Origin: Natronorubrum tibetense GA33
Lineage (GTDB): Archaea; Halobacteriota; Halobacteria; Halobacteriales; Natrialbaceae
Length of the DNA: 64,000 bases
Direction of reading: 5' to 3'
NCBI RefSeq assembly: GCF_000383975.1
Contig: NZ_KB913017.1
Span: forward strand, 379,133 to 443,132
Shown: one piece after another, positions 32,504-41,494 of the stretch
Layout: the number at the start of each line of letters is the position of its first letter
Position numbering within the stretch: position 1 is the first letter of the stretch
The notes under the pieces: generated by a model
The model's database searches: none
Told to the model about the DNA's origin: nothing
The model's input: the letters and a program-made list of their open reading frames with translations, nothing else
Position numbers and translations under genes: made by a program

Positions 32504-35236
32504 TCAGTCGTCGAATTGCTCCTCGTAGAGAATTTCGCGCTCGCGGAAGACGACGAAAACGAACTTCGGATCGTCGTCGAGTTCGACCGTCCGGCTGTCC
32601 CCCTTCTCGATGGTGCCGTCGTCGTCCCACACCACCGGATCGGCTCGAGCAGGCTGAGCGTACAGTTGAACGTCGGCGGCGGCGAGCTCGTCGCCGCCCT
32701 CGTGGGTGACGGTCAGGACTCCGTCCTCGTCGAAGGCGACATCGAAGGCAGCGTCGGGGGCAATAACGTGGTCGCTCACCTCGACCGAGTCGTCCGGAAC
32801 GGTCCACTCGACGACGAGTTCGGTCCCCATCTCAAACGTACCGAGGTCGATCTCGTCACCGCCTTCGAGTTCGTCGTACTCGTCGGCCGGCTGCACGTCG
32901 GTCGCGTCGCCGTCCGCGAGAACGCGGAACGCGTCGGCGCTGCGGGCTACTTCGTCACGGTAGACGGCCACGATCTCTCCCTCCCGAGACTCGAAGGAGA
33001 ACGCGAATCGCGGTTTCGGTGTGAAGTTGAAGATGTGGTGGCGGTACCGCCCTTCGTCGTCGTTGAGGACGACGTTGATGCGCTCGTCAACATCGACGTC
33101 TCCCAGCACGACCGTATCACCCGTGGTCAGCGTATCATGCTCCTCCGCGAACAGTGGCTGTGGTTCGTGAACGCCGGTGGACTCCGGAACCCGACGAACG
33201 ACACCCAGGCGTTCGGGGTCGGCCTGCTGTTCGCCGGTGTAGGCCAGTTCTACCTCGGCCGAATCGGCGTCGTACGCCGCCTCGAAGCGGTCTGCGGCGG
33301 TCACCGTCCGACCAAGCGTGTACTCGCGGTCGGCGTCCTCGACGGACCACGCCAGGGTGACCTCCACGAACGGTTCCGCCTCGACCGTCAGTTCGTCGCC
33401 CGGCTCGAACCGATCGTACTCGTCAGCCGGCTGTACATCGGTCATATCGCCGCCGACGCGCAACTCGAGGTCCCCGACGTCCACGGCATCGCCCTCGTTG
33501 TGACCGATCGTCACCTCTCCGTCGTCGGCGTCGTACTCCATGTCGACCCGCACGTTCGGGCGCACGATCAGGTCGCCAATCTCCATCGGTTCGTCCGGCT
33601 CGGTCCACTCAACGGTGAGCGTCGTGCCAATATCGTAGTCGCCGAGTTCGACTTCGTCGCCGGGATTGAGATTGTCTGTGAGATCTTCGAACTGCGTCTC
33701 GGCTTTCTGATCGTTGACCAGCAGACGGAACGCCGCGGCGTCGCGCTCGTGCTCGTCGTGATACTGCGCGACGACGCCGCGCTCCCGATACCGACGGAGG
33801 AAAAGCCGCGGCGGACGCACTCGGTGGCTGACCAGTTGGGTCGGCGACCGGCGGGGTTTGTTCGGCACGTCGAGTTGCAACGAGACGCGGTCGTCGACGC
33901 CGACGCCATCGACGGTGATCGCGTCGCCCGCGGTCAGCGTGTCGTACTGGTCGGCGAAGCCGTCGAGCGACCCCACATCGACGCCGGAGTACGACTGGAG
34001 GATCAGCTTCGACGGGTCGGCCTCACGATCACCGACGTACTCGAGCGCCAGTCGCTCCGCGTCGAACTCGTGATCGACCTCGAACGAGTCCCGTCCGACG
34101 AGGTAACTATCGTACGTGTAGAACGCGTTCGCCTCCTCGTCGAACCAGCGGAGGGTGACCGTAGCGAGCGGGTCGGTGGCGACGGTCAGCTCGTCTCCCT
34201 CCTCGAAGACGTCGAACGCGTCGGCCGGTCCATCGTCGGAGAGGTTACCGTCGTGCCACAGCTCGAGATCGTCGGTATCGATCGCTTCACCGCCGCGATG
34301 GCGGAAGACGACGACCTCCTCGTCGTGATCGACCTCGGCGACGATTTGTGCGTCGGGTGCCGCCTCACGATCGCGTTCCGGCGGCGCCTCGGCGACCACC
34401 GTCGTGTGAACGAGGTCGTCCTCGCGGTCGACATCCATCTCGACGACGATGCCGGTCTCGAGTTCGGTGACGATTTCCTCGACGGTCTCGTCATCGAGCT
34501 CGCTGCCGTCGGCCGGGAACAGGACGTACCGGTTCTCGGCGGTTTCCTCGATCAGATTCGGATCGCCGGCGAAGCCCGCCGCGAACGCCTCGAGGGTGTC
34601 CGAATCGATGCCGGGGAAGCCCATCTCCTCGACGCTCTCTGCGAAGTAGACGAGCGGCTGGTCGGCAAGCAGTTCGAACGCCGTCGCGGCGTCCTCGCGG
34701 CCCGCGAGGAACGGCTCGGCGTCGCCGGCGGCGACGTCGACGGTCGCGTTCGTCAGCGCCGCGGCTTCCTCGCCGTGAGCGACCGCTGCGCGGTCGTCGG
34801 CGGTTGCGTACGCTCGATCGTTGGCTTCCGCGAGGCGCCAATCGTCCTCCTCGTCGGTCTCCTCGCCCGGGGTCGGCCGATCGAAGGAGCCGGCCGCGAC
34901 ACCGAGCCGTCCGTAGGGATCCATGCTGTGACCCGCGGCGACGTGGGAGACGTCACCGACCTCGAGGTCGTCGAACGATCGAAGTACGTCTCGCACCTCG
35001 TAGCCGTACTCGTCCTCGTCGTCAACCTCCGTAACATCGGCGAGGAGCACCATTCGGAAGTCGGCGTCCGCGGTCGACTGCGACGGAACCAGCGCGAGTG
35101 CGTTCGAAGCCCCGTCGGGGACATCGATGTCGAGACTCTCGAGTTGCTGTGCGTACGATCCGCCCGTGATGCCGGCGAAGCCGACTGCCGTGACGGCGCT
35201 TCCGGCGAGGAAGCCCCGTCTGGAGGGACGTTTCAC
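32504..35236 (-). CDS. Tat-exported protein with large internal repeats (910 aa)
   Basis: A secreted surface-type protein. The N-terminus MKRPSRRGFLAGSAVTAVGF is a Tat signal (RRGFLAG) without lipobox. Residues about 40-290 are a unique acidic domain. Then come two copies of a unit of about 265 residues (297-559, 562-823) and a third partial copy (826-910). Each unit contains VVVFRHRGGEAIDTDDLELW or VTIGHNEGDAVDVGDLELRV, then EGDELTVATDPLATVTLRW, and a second subdomain with EWTEPDEPMEIGDLIV. The HxGGDxLxxxDLxL pattern resembles the beta-sandwich of haloarchaeal pilins. GTG 35236 with TATATATTTT near -30. Its partner and ligand are unknown. Confidence 0.85.
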   Translation of the reverse strand: MKRPSRRGFLAGSAVTAVGFAGITGGSYAQQLESLDIDVPDGASNALALVPSQSTADADFRMVLLADVTEVDDEDEYGYEVRDVLRSFDDLEVGDVSHVAAGHSMDPYGRLGVAAGSFDRPTPGEETDEEDDWRLAEANDRAYATADDRAAVAHGEEAAALTNATVDVAAGDAEPFLAGREDAATAFELLADQPLVYFAESVEEMGFPGIDSDTLEAFAAGFAGDPNLIEETAENRYVLFPADGSELDDETVEEIVTELETGIVVEMDVDREDDLVHTTVVAEAPPERDREAAPDAQIVAEVDHDEEVVVFRHRGGEAIDTDDLELWHDGNLSDDGPADAFDVFEEGDELTVATDPLATVTLRWFDEEANAFYTYDSYLVGRDSFEVDHEFDAERLALEYVGDREADPSKLILQSYSGVDVGSLDGFADQYDTLTAGDAITVDGVGVDDRVSLQLDVPNKPRRSPTQLVSHRVRPPRLFLRRYRERGVVAQYHDEHERDAAAFRLLVNDQKAETQFEDLTDNLNPGDEVELGDYDIGTTLTVEWTEPDEPMEIGDLIVRPNVRVDMEYDADDGEVTIGHNEGDAVDVGDLELRVGGDMTDVQPADEYDRFEPGDELTVEAEPFVEVTLAWSVEDADREYTLGRTVTAADRFEAAYDADSAEVELAYTGEQQADPERLGVVRRVPESTGVHEPQPLFAEEHDTLTTGDTVVLGDVDVDERINVVLNDDEGRYRHHIFNFTPKPRFAFSFESREGEIVAVYRDEVARSADAFRVLADGDATDVQPADEYDELEGGDEIDLGTFEMGTELVVEWTVPDDSVEVSDHVIAPDAAFDVAFDEDGVLTVTHEGGDELAAADVQLYAQPARADPVVWDDDGTIEKGDSRTVELDDDPKFVFVVFREREILYEEQFDD

Positions 35237-35260
35237 GGCTAGTACATCTAAGAGTTCCTG

Positions 35261-35270
35261 TATATATTTT
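35261..35270 (-). promoter_or_regulatory. TATA box of the exported repeat protein gene
   Basis: TATATATTTT on the top strand, 25-34 bases before the GTG start at 35236. It is one of the clearest TATA elements in the window and supports a leaderless GTG start. Confidence 0.65.
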
Positions 35271-35465
35271 TCTATGACATTCGGGGCCAGAAATAGCGGG
35301 AGTGAACTCCCTCACGGATCGACAAGCACCATCGGGGGTCGGTAGCGGGACGGGCCCACGGCTCTACGGCGGGTCAGCGATTATCGCAGCGGAAAACGAT
35401 CTGCCTCGAGCGATTCGGAGGCTGACTCCTCCGGTGCCCGACTCCCGCTGATCAGGACTCGTCGG

Positions 35466-35804
35466 TCAGAATAGCGACAGCTCGCCCGTCACGGCATCAA
35501 CCCGGTCGTCCGCCGCCGGGCCGACGGCCAGCGTGGTGACGGTGCCGGGCTCGAGCTGGGTGTGGCCCGCATCCCGGACGACCGCGTTGGGGATCCCCTC
35601 GCTGTCCGCAATGGCCGAGAGTTCGTGCAGTTGGCGTTCGCTCTCGCCCTTGAGGACGACCTTCTTCTGGCCACCCTGTTTCCACTGGCTCCGGAGCTGA
35701 TCGTCCGCCTTCTCGTAGGCCGACAGCGACGCGTGGGCGACCTGTGCGGCGAGTTTTCCCTGTCCCATGCCGATGTCCGTGCGGGCGACGATGGCCTGTT
35801 TCAT
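35466..35804 (-). CDS. pth2: Peptidyl-tRNA hydrolase, Pth2 type
   Basis: A 112-residue archaeal/eukaryotic-type enzyme that frees tRNA from peptidyl-tRNA dropped by ribosomes. [20 protein letters not shown] and [15 protein letters not shown] hold the conserved GKxAAQVAHA helix, and [20 protein letters not shown] holds the DAGxTQxxPGTxTxLAxGP signature. Unrelated to bacterial Pth. Length and motifs are complete. It stands alone between the repeat protein and a Yip1-like gene. Confidence 0.96.
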   Translation of the reverse strand: MKQAIVARTDIGMGQGKLAAQVAHASLSAYEKADDQLRSQWKQGGQKKVVLKGESERQLHELSAIADSEGIPNAVVRDAGHTQLEPGTVTTLAVGPAADDRVDAVTGELSLF

Positions 35805-35895
35805 GGCTCTACTGAGTGTGTCGACCCCTATAGCCGCAGCGAAACCAGCAGCGCGAATCCGAACGGTTTTGATGAACTAGTTTGTGCGTTGAAAT

Positions 35896-36462
35896 ATGGC
35901 GATGACACCGCTCGTCGATCCCGACGAGTACTTCACTCGCGTGGACGCCGGGTCCCTCCCGCGCGCGATCGGTCTCGTGCTCGTCTACTGGGTCGGCTCG
36001 CTCGCCGTTGGACTCCTCTGGCGAGCCACGGCTGAGATCAACGTCGAGCCCGTGACGCTACTGTATCTGCTCCAGACCCTCGAGGCGACGCTACTCTACT
36101 GGGTGGTCCCGACGATACTACTGTACGGGCTCGGCTACGCACTCGGTGCCAGGCTCGAGCCGGCCGACACCTTGGCGCTCGCGGCGTGGGGCCTCGTCCC
36201 CATGCTGGCCGGTGAGGCAATTTCGAACCTGCTCCTCTATGCGCTTTCGGCGCTCGAAATCGATCCGACTGTCGTCTCGCTCGAACCCGAAGTCTTGGTG
36301 TTCGTCCCGCTCACGCTCCTCGCCTGCGGCTGGGCCGCCTACATCTGGCGGGGCGGACTCCGGTACGGGTTTGGCCTCGAGCGCTCGACCGCGACGTCGA
36401 CGGCGCTGCTCACGGCCGGGATCTGTGCGGGGCTGTTGTTGCTTCCAGTTGCACTCATGTAG
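35896..36462 (+). CDS. Yip1-family membrane protein (188 aa)
   Basis: An integral membrane protein with five hydrophobic segments. The pattern PLVDPDEYFTRVDAGSLPRA then a helix (IGLVLVYWVGSLAVGLLW), and later PADTLALAAWGLVPMLAGEA is that of archaeal YIP1-domain proteins. The last helix (TALLTAGICAGLLLLPVALM) ends at the stop. Function in archaea is unknown. Immediately after the stop is a tandem 18-bp repeat. Confidence 0.82.
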   Translation: MAMTPLVDPDEYFTRVDAGSLPRAIGLVLVYWVGSLAVGLLWRATAEINVEPVTLLYLLQTLEATLLYWVVPTILLYGLGYALGARLEPADTLALAAWGLVPMLAGEAISNLLLYALSALEIDPTVVSLEPEVLVFVPLTLLACGWAAYIWRGGLRYGFGLERSTATSTALLTAGICAGLLLLPVALM

Positions 36463-36498
36463 CAGCGATTCGCACCGGAGCAGCGATTCACATCGGAG
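36463..36498. repeat. Tandem 18-bp direct repeat after the Yip1-like gene
   Basis: CAGCGATTCGCACCGGAG is directly followed by CAGCGATTCACATCGGAG; 16 of 18 bases agree. It begins right after the TAG stop and lies before the end of the convergent unknown gene. Confidence 0.85.
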
Positions 36499-36538
36499 CA
36501 CCGTTTATTGGACGACGGAGCGCTATGTTCGTCGACTA

Positions 36539-37354
36539 TCAGTGAACGATTTCGTCGTCGAGTCCGAGCGCTCGTTCAGTTCGCCTCGCCTCCGCTCCCG
36601 CGTCGACGAGCGTCGGCTCGGTGGCTGGCTCCGAAAACCGGTCGGGGTCGGGTTCGACGCGTTCGACCACCGTCGAGAAGACCGACCCACGTCGACCCTC
36701 TGCCGAGACGATTCCGCCGTACTTCCGTTCCTCGAAGGACGTTTCGCCCGGATCGGGGAACTCCTCGCGAATCATCGCTGCGGCGTCCCTGACGTATTCC
36801 GCCGCCTGTCGCTGTGAGTACTGACTCTCCTCGTAGTAGGTCTCGACGTACTCGTCACCTAACTCCTCGGAAGCGTGTTCCGGCGACTCGTAGTGAATTG
36901 ATTTCGGCGTAGTGTGTCCGCTGGCGAACCGAATGTTCAGCGTGAAGCAATCGGGATAGCGAACGAGCAGTGGAGCGTACACCATGTCGGTCACGGTGGT
37001 TCGTTGTTGAATTCGCCAGGCACCTTCGAAGTAGTACGCGGCGATCTCGGCGATTCGATCGTCGCGCTCGCCCCGATAGTACGCCATCGCCACCTCCTCG
37101 TAGTCGTCGCCCGCGATTCGCTCCAGTCGGCGCTCGAAGCCCTTGGCGGCGTGCTCGAGTTCCGCTTCGTAGGCGGCGAGCAGCGGCACGTCCGGGTCCG
37201 CGAGGAGATCCGCTTTCCGCTCTTTGGCCGCCGCGATCGTCATCATGTTCTCGTGAAACACACGCTCGGCGTCCGCGTCGGGAAGCGGTATTCTGACCGC
37301 TCGTTGGTGCAAGAGCTGCGTATCGCCGTTGAACCGCTCTTGTTGCCCCGCCAT
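36539..37354 (-). CDS. Unknown protein (271 aa)
   Basis: Starts MAGQQERFNGDTQLLHQRAV at ATG 37354; the frame is open upstream to 37627 but that part looks non-coding. The protein is helical and charged. Noticeable segments are ERKADLLADPDVPLLAAYEA, FERRLERIAGDDYEEVAMAY, AWRIQQRTTVTDMVYAPLLV and TPKSIHYESPEHASEELGDE. No signal peptide, membrane segment, cysteine motif or known catalytic pattern is visible. Its start is 209 bases from dcd, which is divergent. I do not recognise the family. Confidence 0.72.
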   Translation of the reverse strand: MAGQQERFNGDTQLLHQRAVRIPLPDADAERVFHENMMTIAAAKERKADLLADPDVPLLAAYEAELEHAAKGFERRLERIAGDDYEEVAMAYYRGERDDRIAEIAAYYFEGAWRIQQRTTVTDMVYAPLLVRYPDCFTLNIRFASGHTTPKSIHYESPEHASEELGDEYVETYYEESQYSQRQAAEYVRDAAAMIREEFPDPGETSFEERKYGGIVSAEGRRGSVFSTVVERVEPDPDRFSEPATEPTLVDAGAEARRTERALGLDDEIVH

Positions 37355-37562
37355 AGAACGAGTCTTCGAGATCCGTCGTAGTAACCGATTCGGCCCGAAC
37401 GCGAGAGAGTCCGGATTTCTATTACGTCTCACCGTCGTCGGATCGGGGTGTGCTGGCCCGTCGGACGGACCGATCGAAAATCGGTCGTTCGAACGTTCGA
37501 GATCGATTGTGCGCTGACTCCGCTCCGACAGTATTAGGACCCCGTGTTCGCTCCTACTCGAT

Positions 37563-38165
37563 ATGATCCTCTCCGACGCGGACATCCTGCAGCGCCTCGA
37601 GGGCGGCGACCTCGTGATCGAGCCCATAGACGACCTCGACCTCCAGATTCAACCGGCGAGCGTCGACCTCCGACTCGGCAAGGAGTTCCTCGAGTTCCAG
37701 CGGACGAACATCCCCTGCATTCACCCGAACTCCGAACAGGAAGTCGACGAGTACGTCACCGAGACCATCGTCGAGGACGGCGACGACTTCATTTTGCACC
37801 CCGGCGATTTCGTGCTGGGGACGACCTACGAGCGCGTCGAGATCCCCGCGGATCTGATCGCCCACGTCGAGGGTCGGTCCTCGCTGGGTCGGCTCGCCGT
37901 GGTGGTGCACGCGACGGCGGGGCTGTGCGACCCCGGTTATCGGGGCCAGATCACGCTCGAGCTATCGAACCTTGGGACGGCTCCCGTGGCACTGACGCCC
38001 GGCATGCGCATCTCGCAGTTGACCTTCACGGAACTGAAAACCGAAGCCGAACGGCCCTACGGCAGCGACCGCGGCTCGAAGTATCAGGATCAGGACGGCC
38101 CGCAGGCTTCCCGGATTCAGAGCGACGACGAGTTCGGCGGAGACCAACTCGAGCGAAACGAGTAA
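37563..38165 (+). CDS. dcd: dCTP deaminase
   Basis: A 200-residue trimeric enzyme making dUTP (or dUMP in bifunctional forms) from dCTP for thymidylate synthesis. [60 protein letters not shown] and [20 protein letters not shown] are the ordered dUTPase-superfamily motifs; the Glu in QITLELSN is the deaminase base. The C-terminal tail ([20 protein letters not shown]) is the usual nucleotide lid. It is divergent from the unknown 271-residue gene. Confidence 0.95.
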   Translation: MILSDADILQRLEGGDLVIEPIDDLDLQIQPASVDLRLGKEFLEFQRTNIPCIHPNSEQEVDEYVTETIVEDGDDFILHPGDFVLGTTYERVEIPADLIAHVEGRSSLGRLAVVVHATAGLCDPGYRGQITLELSNLGTAPVALTPGMRISQLTFTELKTEAERPYGSDRGSKYQDQDGPQASRIQSDDEFGGDQLERNE

Positions 38166-38468
38166 CGGTCGGTGCGCTGTCGCCCGTTCTACCGGTGTCT
38201 CGATGACGGCGGTGAACACGCTACTTTCGTGGTGACGAGGATTTCCACACGATCCCTAGCCGATTCGTTCGCTTTCCGAGGCCCTCGCGTTGCTCGCGCC
38301 TCGCTCCGCTCACTCATCCCTCGCACGGTTTGCTGTCACAGTTCGCTGTTCGCTCACTGCGACCCAGCGCACGCCTCAGCAGCGTGCAGAAGTGGGGTTC
38401 GGAAAAACCGAGCGAACACCGCTCTCGAGACCCACAAGTTATTTCGACGGCGGCCGTAGCCGCCGGTA
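38166..38468. repeat. 303-base gap containing interspersed repeat related to 11859-11930
   Basis: No gene. Bases about 38242-38335 share with 11855-11922 the order GAGGATT-(T/G)CCAC, CCGATTC, TCGCTC-type repeats, then CTCATCCCTCGCACGG (38318-38333 here). The remainder reads as repeat DNA. The last 35 bases hold a TATA-like AGTTATTT (38437-38444) for thiR, near -30. Confidence 0.65.
38437..38444 (+). promoter_or_regulatory. TATA-like element for thiR
   Basis: AGTTATTT in a G+C-rich context, 25-32 bases before ATG 38469; consistent with leaderless transcription. Confidence 0.5.
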
Positions 38469-39368
38469 ATGCAATTCGTCGAAGAAATTGTCGTCGATGA
38501 GTTTCTCCCGACGGTTCGGTCGCTCCTGGCCGGAGCACTCCGGGACCGCGGGCTAACTCAGAGCGAGGTCGCCGACGTCCTCGGGATCAGCCAGAGCGCC
38601 GTCTCGAAGTACGCCCACGGCGACGTCGCGACCAACGACCGAATCGCCGACGACGAGCGCGTCGAGGCCCTCGTCGACGAACTCGCCGACGGATTGGCAG
38701 CAGGTGACACCACCCCGGTACAGGCGCTGATCGAAATCGAGGTGCTCGTCCGGGAACTCGAGACCGGCGGCGACCTGCTGGCACAGCTCCACGAGGACGC
38801 CGTCCCCGAACTCGCCGACCACGGCTCGAGTTTCCGCGTCCACGACCCCGAGAGCGACCTGCGAACGAGCGAGCGCGTGCTCTCTTCGCTCCGGCGCGGG
38901 CTGCGCATCCTCGAGAACGCCAGCGGCTTCGCGACGCTGATCCCCGCCGTCGGCTCGAATCTGGTCGCCTGCATCCCCGACGCCCGCGACGTCGACGACG
39001 TCGCGGGCGTCCCGGGCCGCATCTTCGACGTTAAAGGGAAGGCGACGGTGCCGTCGGATCCCGAGTTCGGCGTCTCCGAACACGTCGCCTCGGTGTTGCT
39101 CGTCGCGCGCGATCACGGCGCGGAGGTCTCGGCGGCGATCAACGTCACGTACGATCCGAAACTGCTCGCCGAACTGACAGAGCGCGGCCACGTCACCGCC
39201 GAGTTCGACGAGGGAAGCGACGTCGCCTCGAGCGTCGGTGCGGCCATCGAAGACGAACCCGATGCGACGGTGCTGTACCAGACCGGCGCGATGGGGATCG
39301 AGCCGCTGATCTACGTCCTGGGATCGGACGCCGAATCAGTTGCCGACACGGTCCGGTCGCTGATCTGA
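38469..39368 (+). CDS. thiR: Thiamine-responsive regulator ThiR (HTH-ThiN)
   Basis: A 299-residue two-domain regulator. Residues about 1-60 hold a helix-turn-helix, LTQSEVADVLGISQSAVSKY. Residues about 130-299 are a ThiN domain (thiamine-phosphate synthase fold): LRRGLRILENASGFATLIPA, VGSNLVACIPDARDVDDVAG, and GVSEHVASVLLVARDHGAEV. In known archaeal ThiR the ThiN part senses thiamine phosphate and the protein represses thiamine genes. The methyltransferase gene begins two bases after its stop. A thi4 gene lies 3.5 kb further on and is a likely target. Confidence 0.88.
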   Translation: MQFVEEIVVDEFLPTVRSLLAGALRDRGLTQSEVADVLGISQSAVSKYAHGDVATNDRIADDERVEALVDELADGLAAGDTTPVQALIEIEVLVRELETGGDLLAQLHEDAVPELADHGSSFRVHDPESDLRTSERVLSSLRRGLRILENASGFATLIPAVGSNLVACIPDARDVDDVAGVPGRIFDVKGKATVPSDPEFGVSEHVASVLLVARDHGAEVSAAINVTYDPKLLAELTERGHVTAEFDEGSDVASSVGAAIEDEPDATVLYQTGAMGIEPLIYVLGSDAESVADTVRSLI

Positions 39369-39369
39369 G

Positions 39370-40068
39370 ATGGCGGACCTCCGATCGAAGCTTCCGCGGA
39401 TGGAACCGGAGACCGCACAGGAGTTCTACGGCCGCTGGGCGGGCCTCTACGACGTTATCGCGCGTCGAACGCCCGGTATCCCGGCGCTGCGCCGGCGGGC
39501 GGCCGCCGCCTGTCGACTCGAGCCCGGCGACACCGTCGTCGAGATGGGCTGTGGAACGGGCGCGAACCTGCCGTACCTGCGCGACCGGGTCGGTCCCGAG
39601 GGGACCGTCATCGGGATCGATTTTACGGGGCCGGTGCTCGAGCGCGCTCGAGACCTGACGGCCGAGTACGACAACGTTCACGTCGTTCGTGCCGACGCAA
39701 CCCAGCCACCGCTCGACGTCGAAGACATCGACGCCCTCCTCGCGACGTTCGTCGTCGGGATGCTCGAGGACCCCACTGGCGCGGTCGACGACTGGTGCGA
39801 CCTCGTCGGTCCCGACGGCCACGTCGTCCTCGCCAACGCAGCCCGGAGCGACGAGTGGTACGCGCCGCCGGTCAACGCGGTCTTCAAGGCCATCGTCGTT
39901 CTCTCGACGCCGCCGACGACGAAACTGCGCTACGAGAACGAGCCGGATCTGCGACTCGACGCGAAGATCGATGCCGCACACCGACGATTGCGGGAGCGAT
40001 CGGCCGCCATCGCCGACGAGACCCACGTCTTCGGCGTCGTTCGACTGACCGGCGGCCGACTCGAGTGA
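39370..40068 (+). CDS. Class I SAM-dependent methyltransferase (232 aa)
   Basis: A UbiE/COQ5-like fold. The SAM-binding motif I is VVEMGCGTGANLPYLRDRVG near residue 57; motif II is GIDFTGPVLERARDLTAEYD; the acidic post-motif LLATFVVGMLEDPTGAVDDW follows. The N-terminus EPETAQEFYGRWAGLYDVIA is that of ubiquinone/menaquinone-type methyltransferases. The substrate is unknown; haloarchaea use menaquinone, so a quinone is possible but only inferred. It is separated from thiR by one base and probably co-transcribed. Confidence 0.85.
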   Translation: MADLRSKLPRMEPETAQEFYGRWAGLYDVIARRTPGIPALRRRAAAACRLEPGDTVVEMGCGTGANLPYLRDRVGPEGTVIGIDFTGPVLERARDLTAEYDNVHVVRADATQPPLDVEDIDALLATFVVGMLEDPTGAVDDWCDLVGPDGHVVLANAARSDEWYAPPVNAVFKAIVVLSTPPTTKLRYENEPDLRLDAKIDAAHRRLRERSAAIADETHVFGVVRLTGGRLE

Positions 40069-40146
40069 CGGCGCACGAACCAGTCGAGGCTGACGGTCTC
40101 GAGGCGGTCGACGGCAGAGCGAGGATGAGCGAAACGGTCTCGAAGC

Positions 40147-40557
40147 CTACGCCGACGCTTCGACCCCCTCGTACGCCTCGATCGGCTCCCGAATCTCGTC
40201 GGGGAGCGGGGACGGCCGCTTCGTGTCGGGATCGATGTGGACCATCGTCGTCTCGGCCGTCGCGACCACGTCGTCGCCGACGCTGATCTCGTACTCCATG
40301 GTACAACTCGAGTTGCCGAGTCGACCGACCCGTAGCGAGACCTCGGGGTCGTCGCCCTTGACGATCGGCTGTCGGTAGTCGATCTCGAGGTTCGCGATGA
40401 CAAAGGAGATGTTCTCGGCGGCGATGCCGACGACCTCCTCCAGGTAGTCCGTGCGGGCGGCCTCGAGATAACTCGCGTAGACGGCGTGGTTGACGTGGTT
40501 CAGCGGGTCGAGATCGCGGTACCGGACGGGGACAGAAACAGTAAACGGATCGTTCAT
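40147..40557 (-). CDS. Hotdog-fold acyl-CoA thioesterase
   Basis: A 136-residue thioesterase of the 4-hydroxybenzoyl-CoA/YbgC type. VPVRYRDLDPLNHVNHAVYA contains the RxxDxDxxxHVNNxxY signature with the catalytic aspartate, then YLEAARTDYLEEVVG and IDYRQPIVKGDDPEVSLRVG. The chosen ATG (40557, MNDPFTVSVPVRYRD) is 16 codons inside the open frame and gives the usual short N-terminus. It hydrolyses some acyl-CoA; the substrate is unknown. Convergent with the methyltransferase gene. Confidence 0.87.
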   Translation of the reverse strand: MNDPFTVSVPVRYRDLDPLNHVNHAVYASYLEAARTDYLEEVVGIAAENISFVIANLEIDYRQPIVKGDDPEVSLRVGRLGNSSCTMEYEISVGDDVVATAETTMVHIDPDTKRPSPLPDEIREPIEAYEGVEASA

Positions 40558-40653
40558 TGTGTGTGGGAAACGGGCTGGTACAAAAGAGGGCTGCGGTTCT
40601 GGCAATCGTTCTGCCCTCGTGCGAATACGCGATCGTCCTCGAGAGACAAGCCG

Positions 40654-41415
40654 CTACTCGTAGCGGCGTGCGTGGTCCGTACAGAACGGCGGCTCGCGCA
40701 ACTGGGCGTCGATCAGTTCCTCGTGGTAGTGGGCGTTGAAGAGCCGACAGTCCTCGCGGTCGCAGAACGCCTCCCCGGTCTCGAGGTAGTGCACGGTCTG
40801 CAGGACGTAGCCTTTGAGCGCGTCGGTCGTTCGGGGGTCGTCCTCGATCAGGAACTCGCCTTCCACCTGATTCTCGAGCACCTCTCGGGGCGGCGTATCC
40901 CCCGACAGGAGGGCGTGGCGTTGTTTTTCCTTGTAGTACGCCTCGGGCTTTGCCGGTGCCTCGTAGAGTCCCGGCACCGACACCAGCGCGGGCTGGCCGA
41001 GGACGTTCACGCGCTTGTGCCAGCGGCCGTCGTGGTCGCCCCAAGTGCCGATGGCCCGATCCAGAATCGGGACGTGAAGCGTCTCGAGGCCGCGTTCGTC
41101 GGCCGGTAACGCGCTGTTGAGGGCCCGCTGAACCTGTAGGCCGTCGTAGAGCACCCCGCCCTCGCGGTCGGGGTTCTCGAGGGCGCGTTCTTCGTAGCGG
41201 ACGATTCCCAGCATCGTGTTGCCGGTGTCACGCTCGTAGGGGGAACTGACCCGTGCCTCGGCGAACCGTTCAGCGAGGTCTTCAGTTCGATGGACATCGA
41301 GAAACCGGTCGCGAATCGTCACCGAGGCATCGATTCGAGACTCGAGCCACTTCCCGATCTCGCCGACATCGGCGACCGTCGAGGGGGCGCGATAAAGAAC
41401 GACGCTATCGACCAT
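40654..41415 (-). CDS. Unknown protein with Cys/His-rich C-terminus (253 aa; possible zincin relative)
   Basis: N-terminal alpha/beta part (VVLYRAPSTVADVGEIGKWL) and a C-terminus with a probable metal site: ETGEAFCDREDCRLFNAHYH followed by EELIDAQLREPPFCTDHARR. The spacing C-x4-C-x5-H-x-H...C-x2-H suggests a bound zinc. The Cys-Asn-His-Glu-Leu context reminds me of archaeal putative metallopeptidase families (for example DUF6775), but the classical HExxH is not present. Function unknown. It is divergent from no near gene and convergent with none; the 238 bases to the left hold only the thioesterase start. Confidence 0.72.
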   Translation of the reverse strand: MVDSVVLYRAPSTVADVGEIGKWLESRIDASVTIRDRFLDVHRTEDLAERFAEARVSSPYERDTGNTMLGIVRYEERALENPDREGGVLYDGLQVQRALNSALPADERGLETLHVPILDRAIGTWGDHDGRWHKRVNVLGQPALVSVPGLYEAPAKPEAYYKEKQRHALLSGDTPPREVLENQVEGEFLIEDDPRTTDALKGYVLQTVHYLETGEAFCDREDCRLFNAHYHEELIDAQLREPPFCTDHARRYE

Positions 41416-41494
41416 GTATTCACTAGTCGTACCACTCGGTGAAACGCTTACGGTCGCGGATCGCTCGTCGGGTTGGGACCTCGAAACCGGCGGT

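Noticed and set aside
32378-35242. Plus-strand 954-residue frame opposite the exported repeat protein
   Set aside because: Codon third-position bias follows the minus-strand gene, and the plus-strand product lacks recognisable domains or signal sequence.
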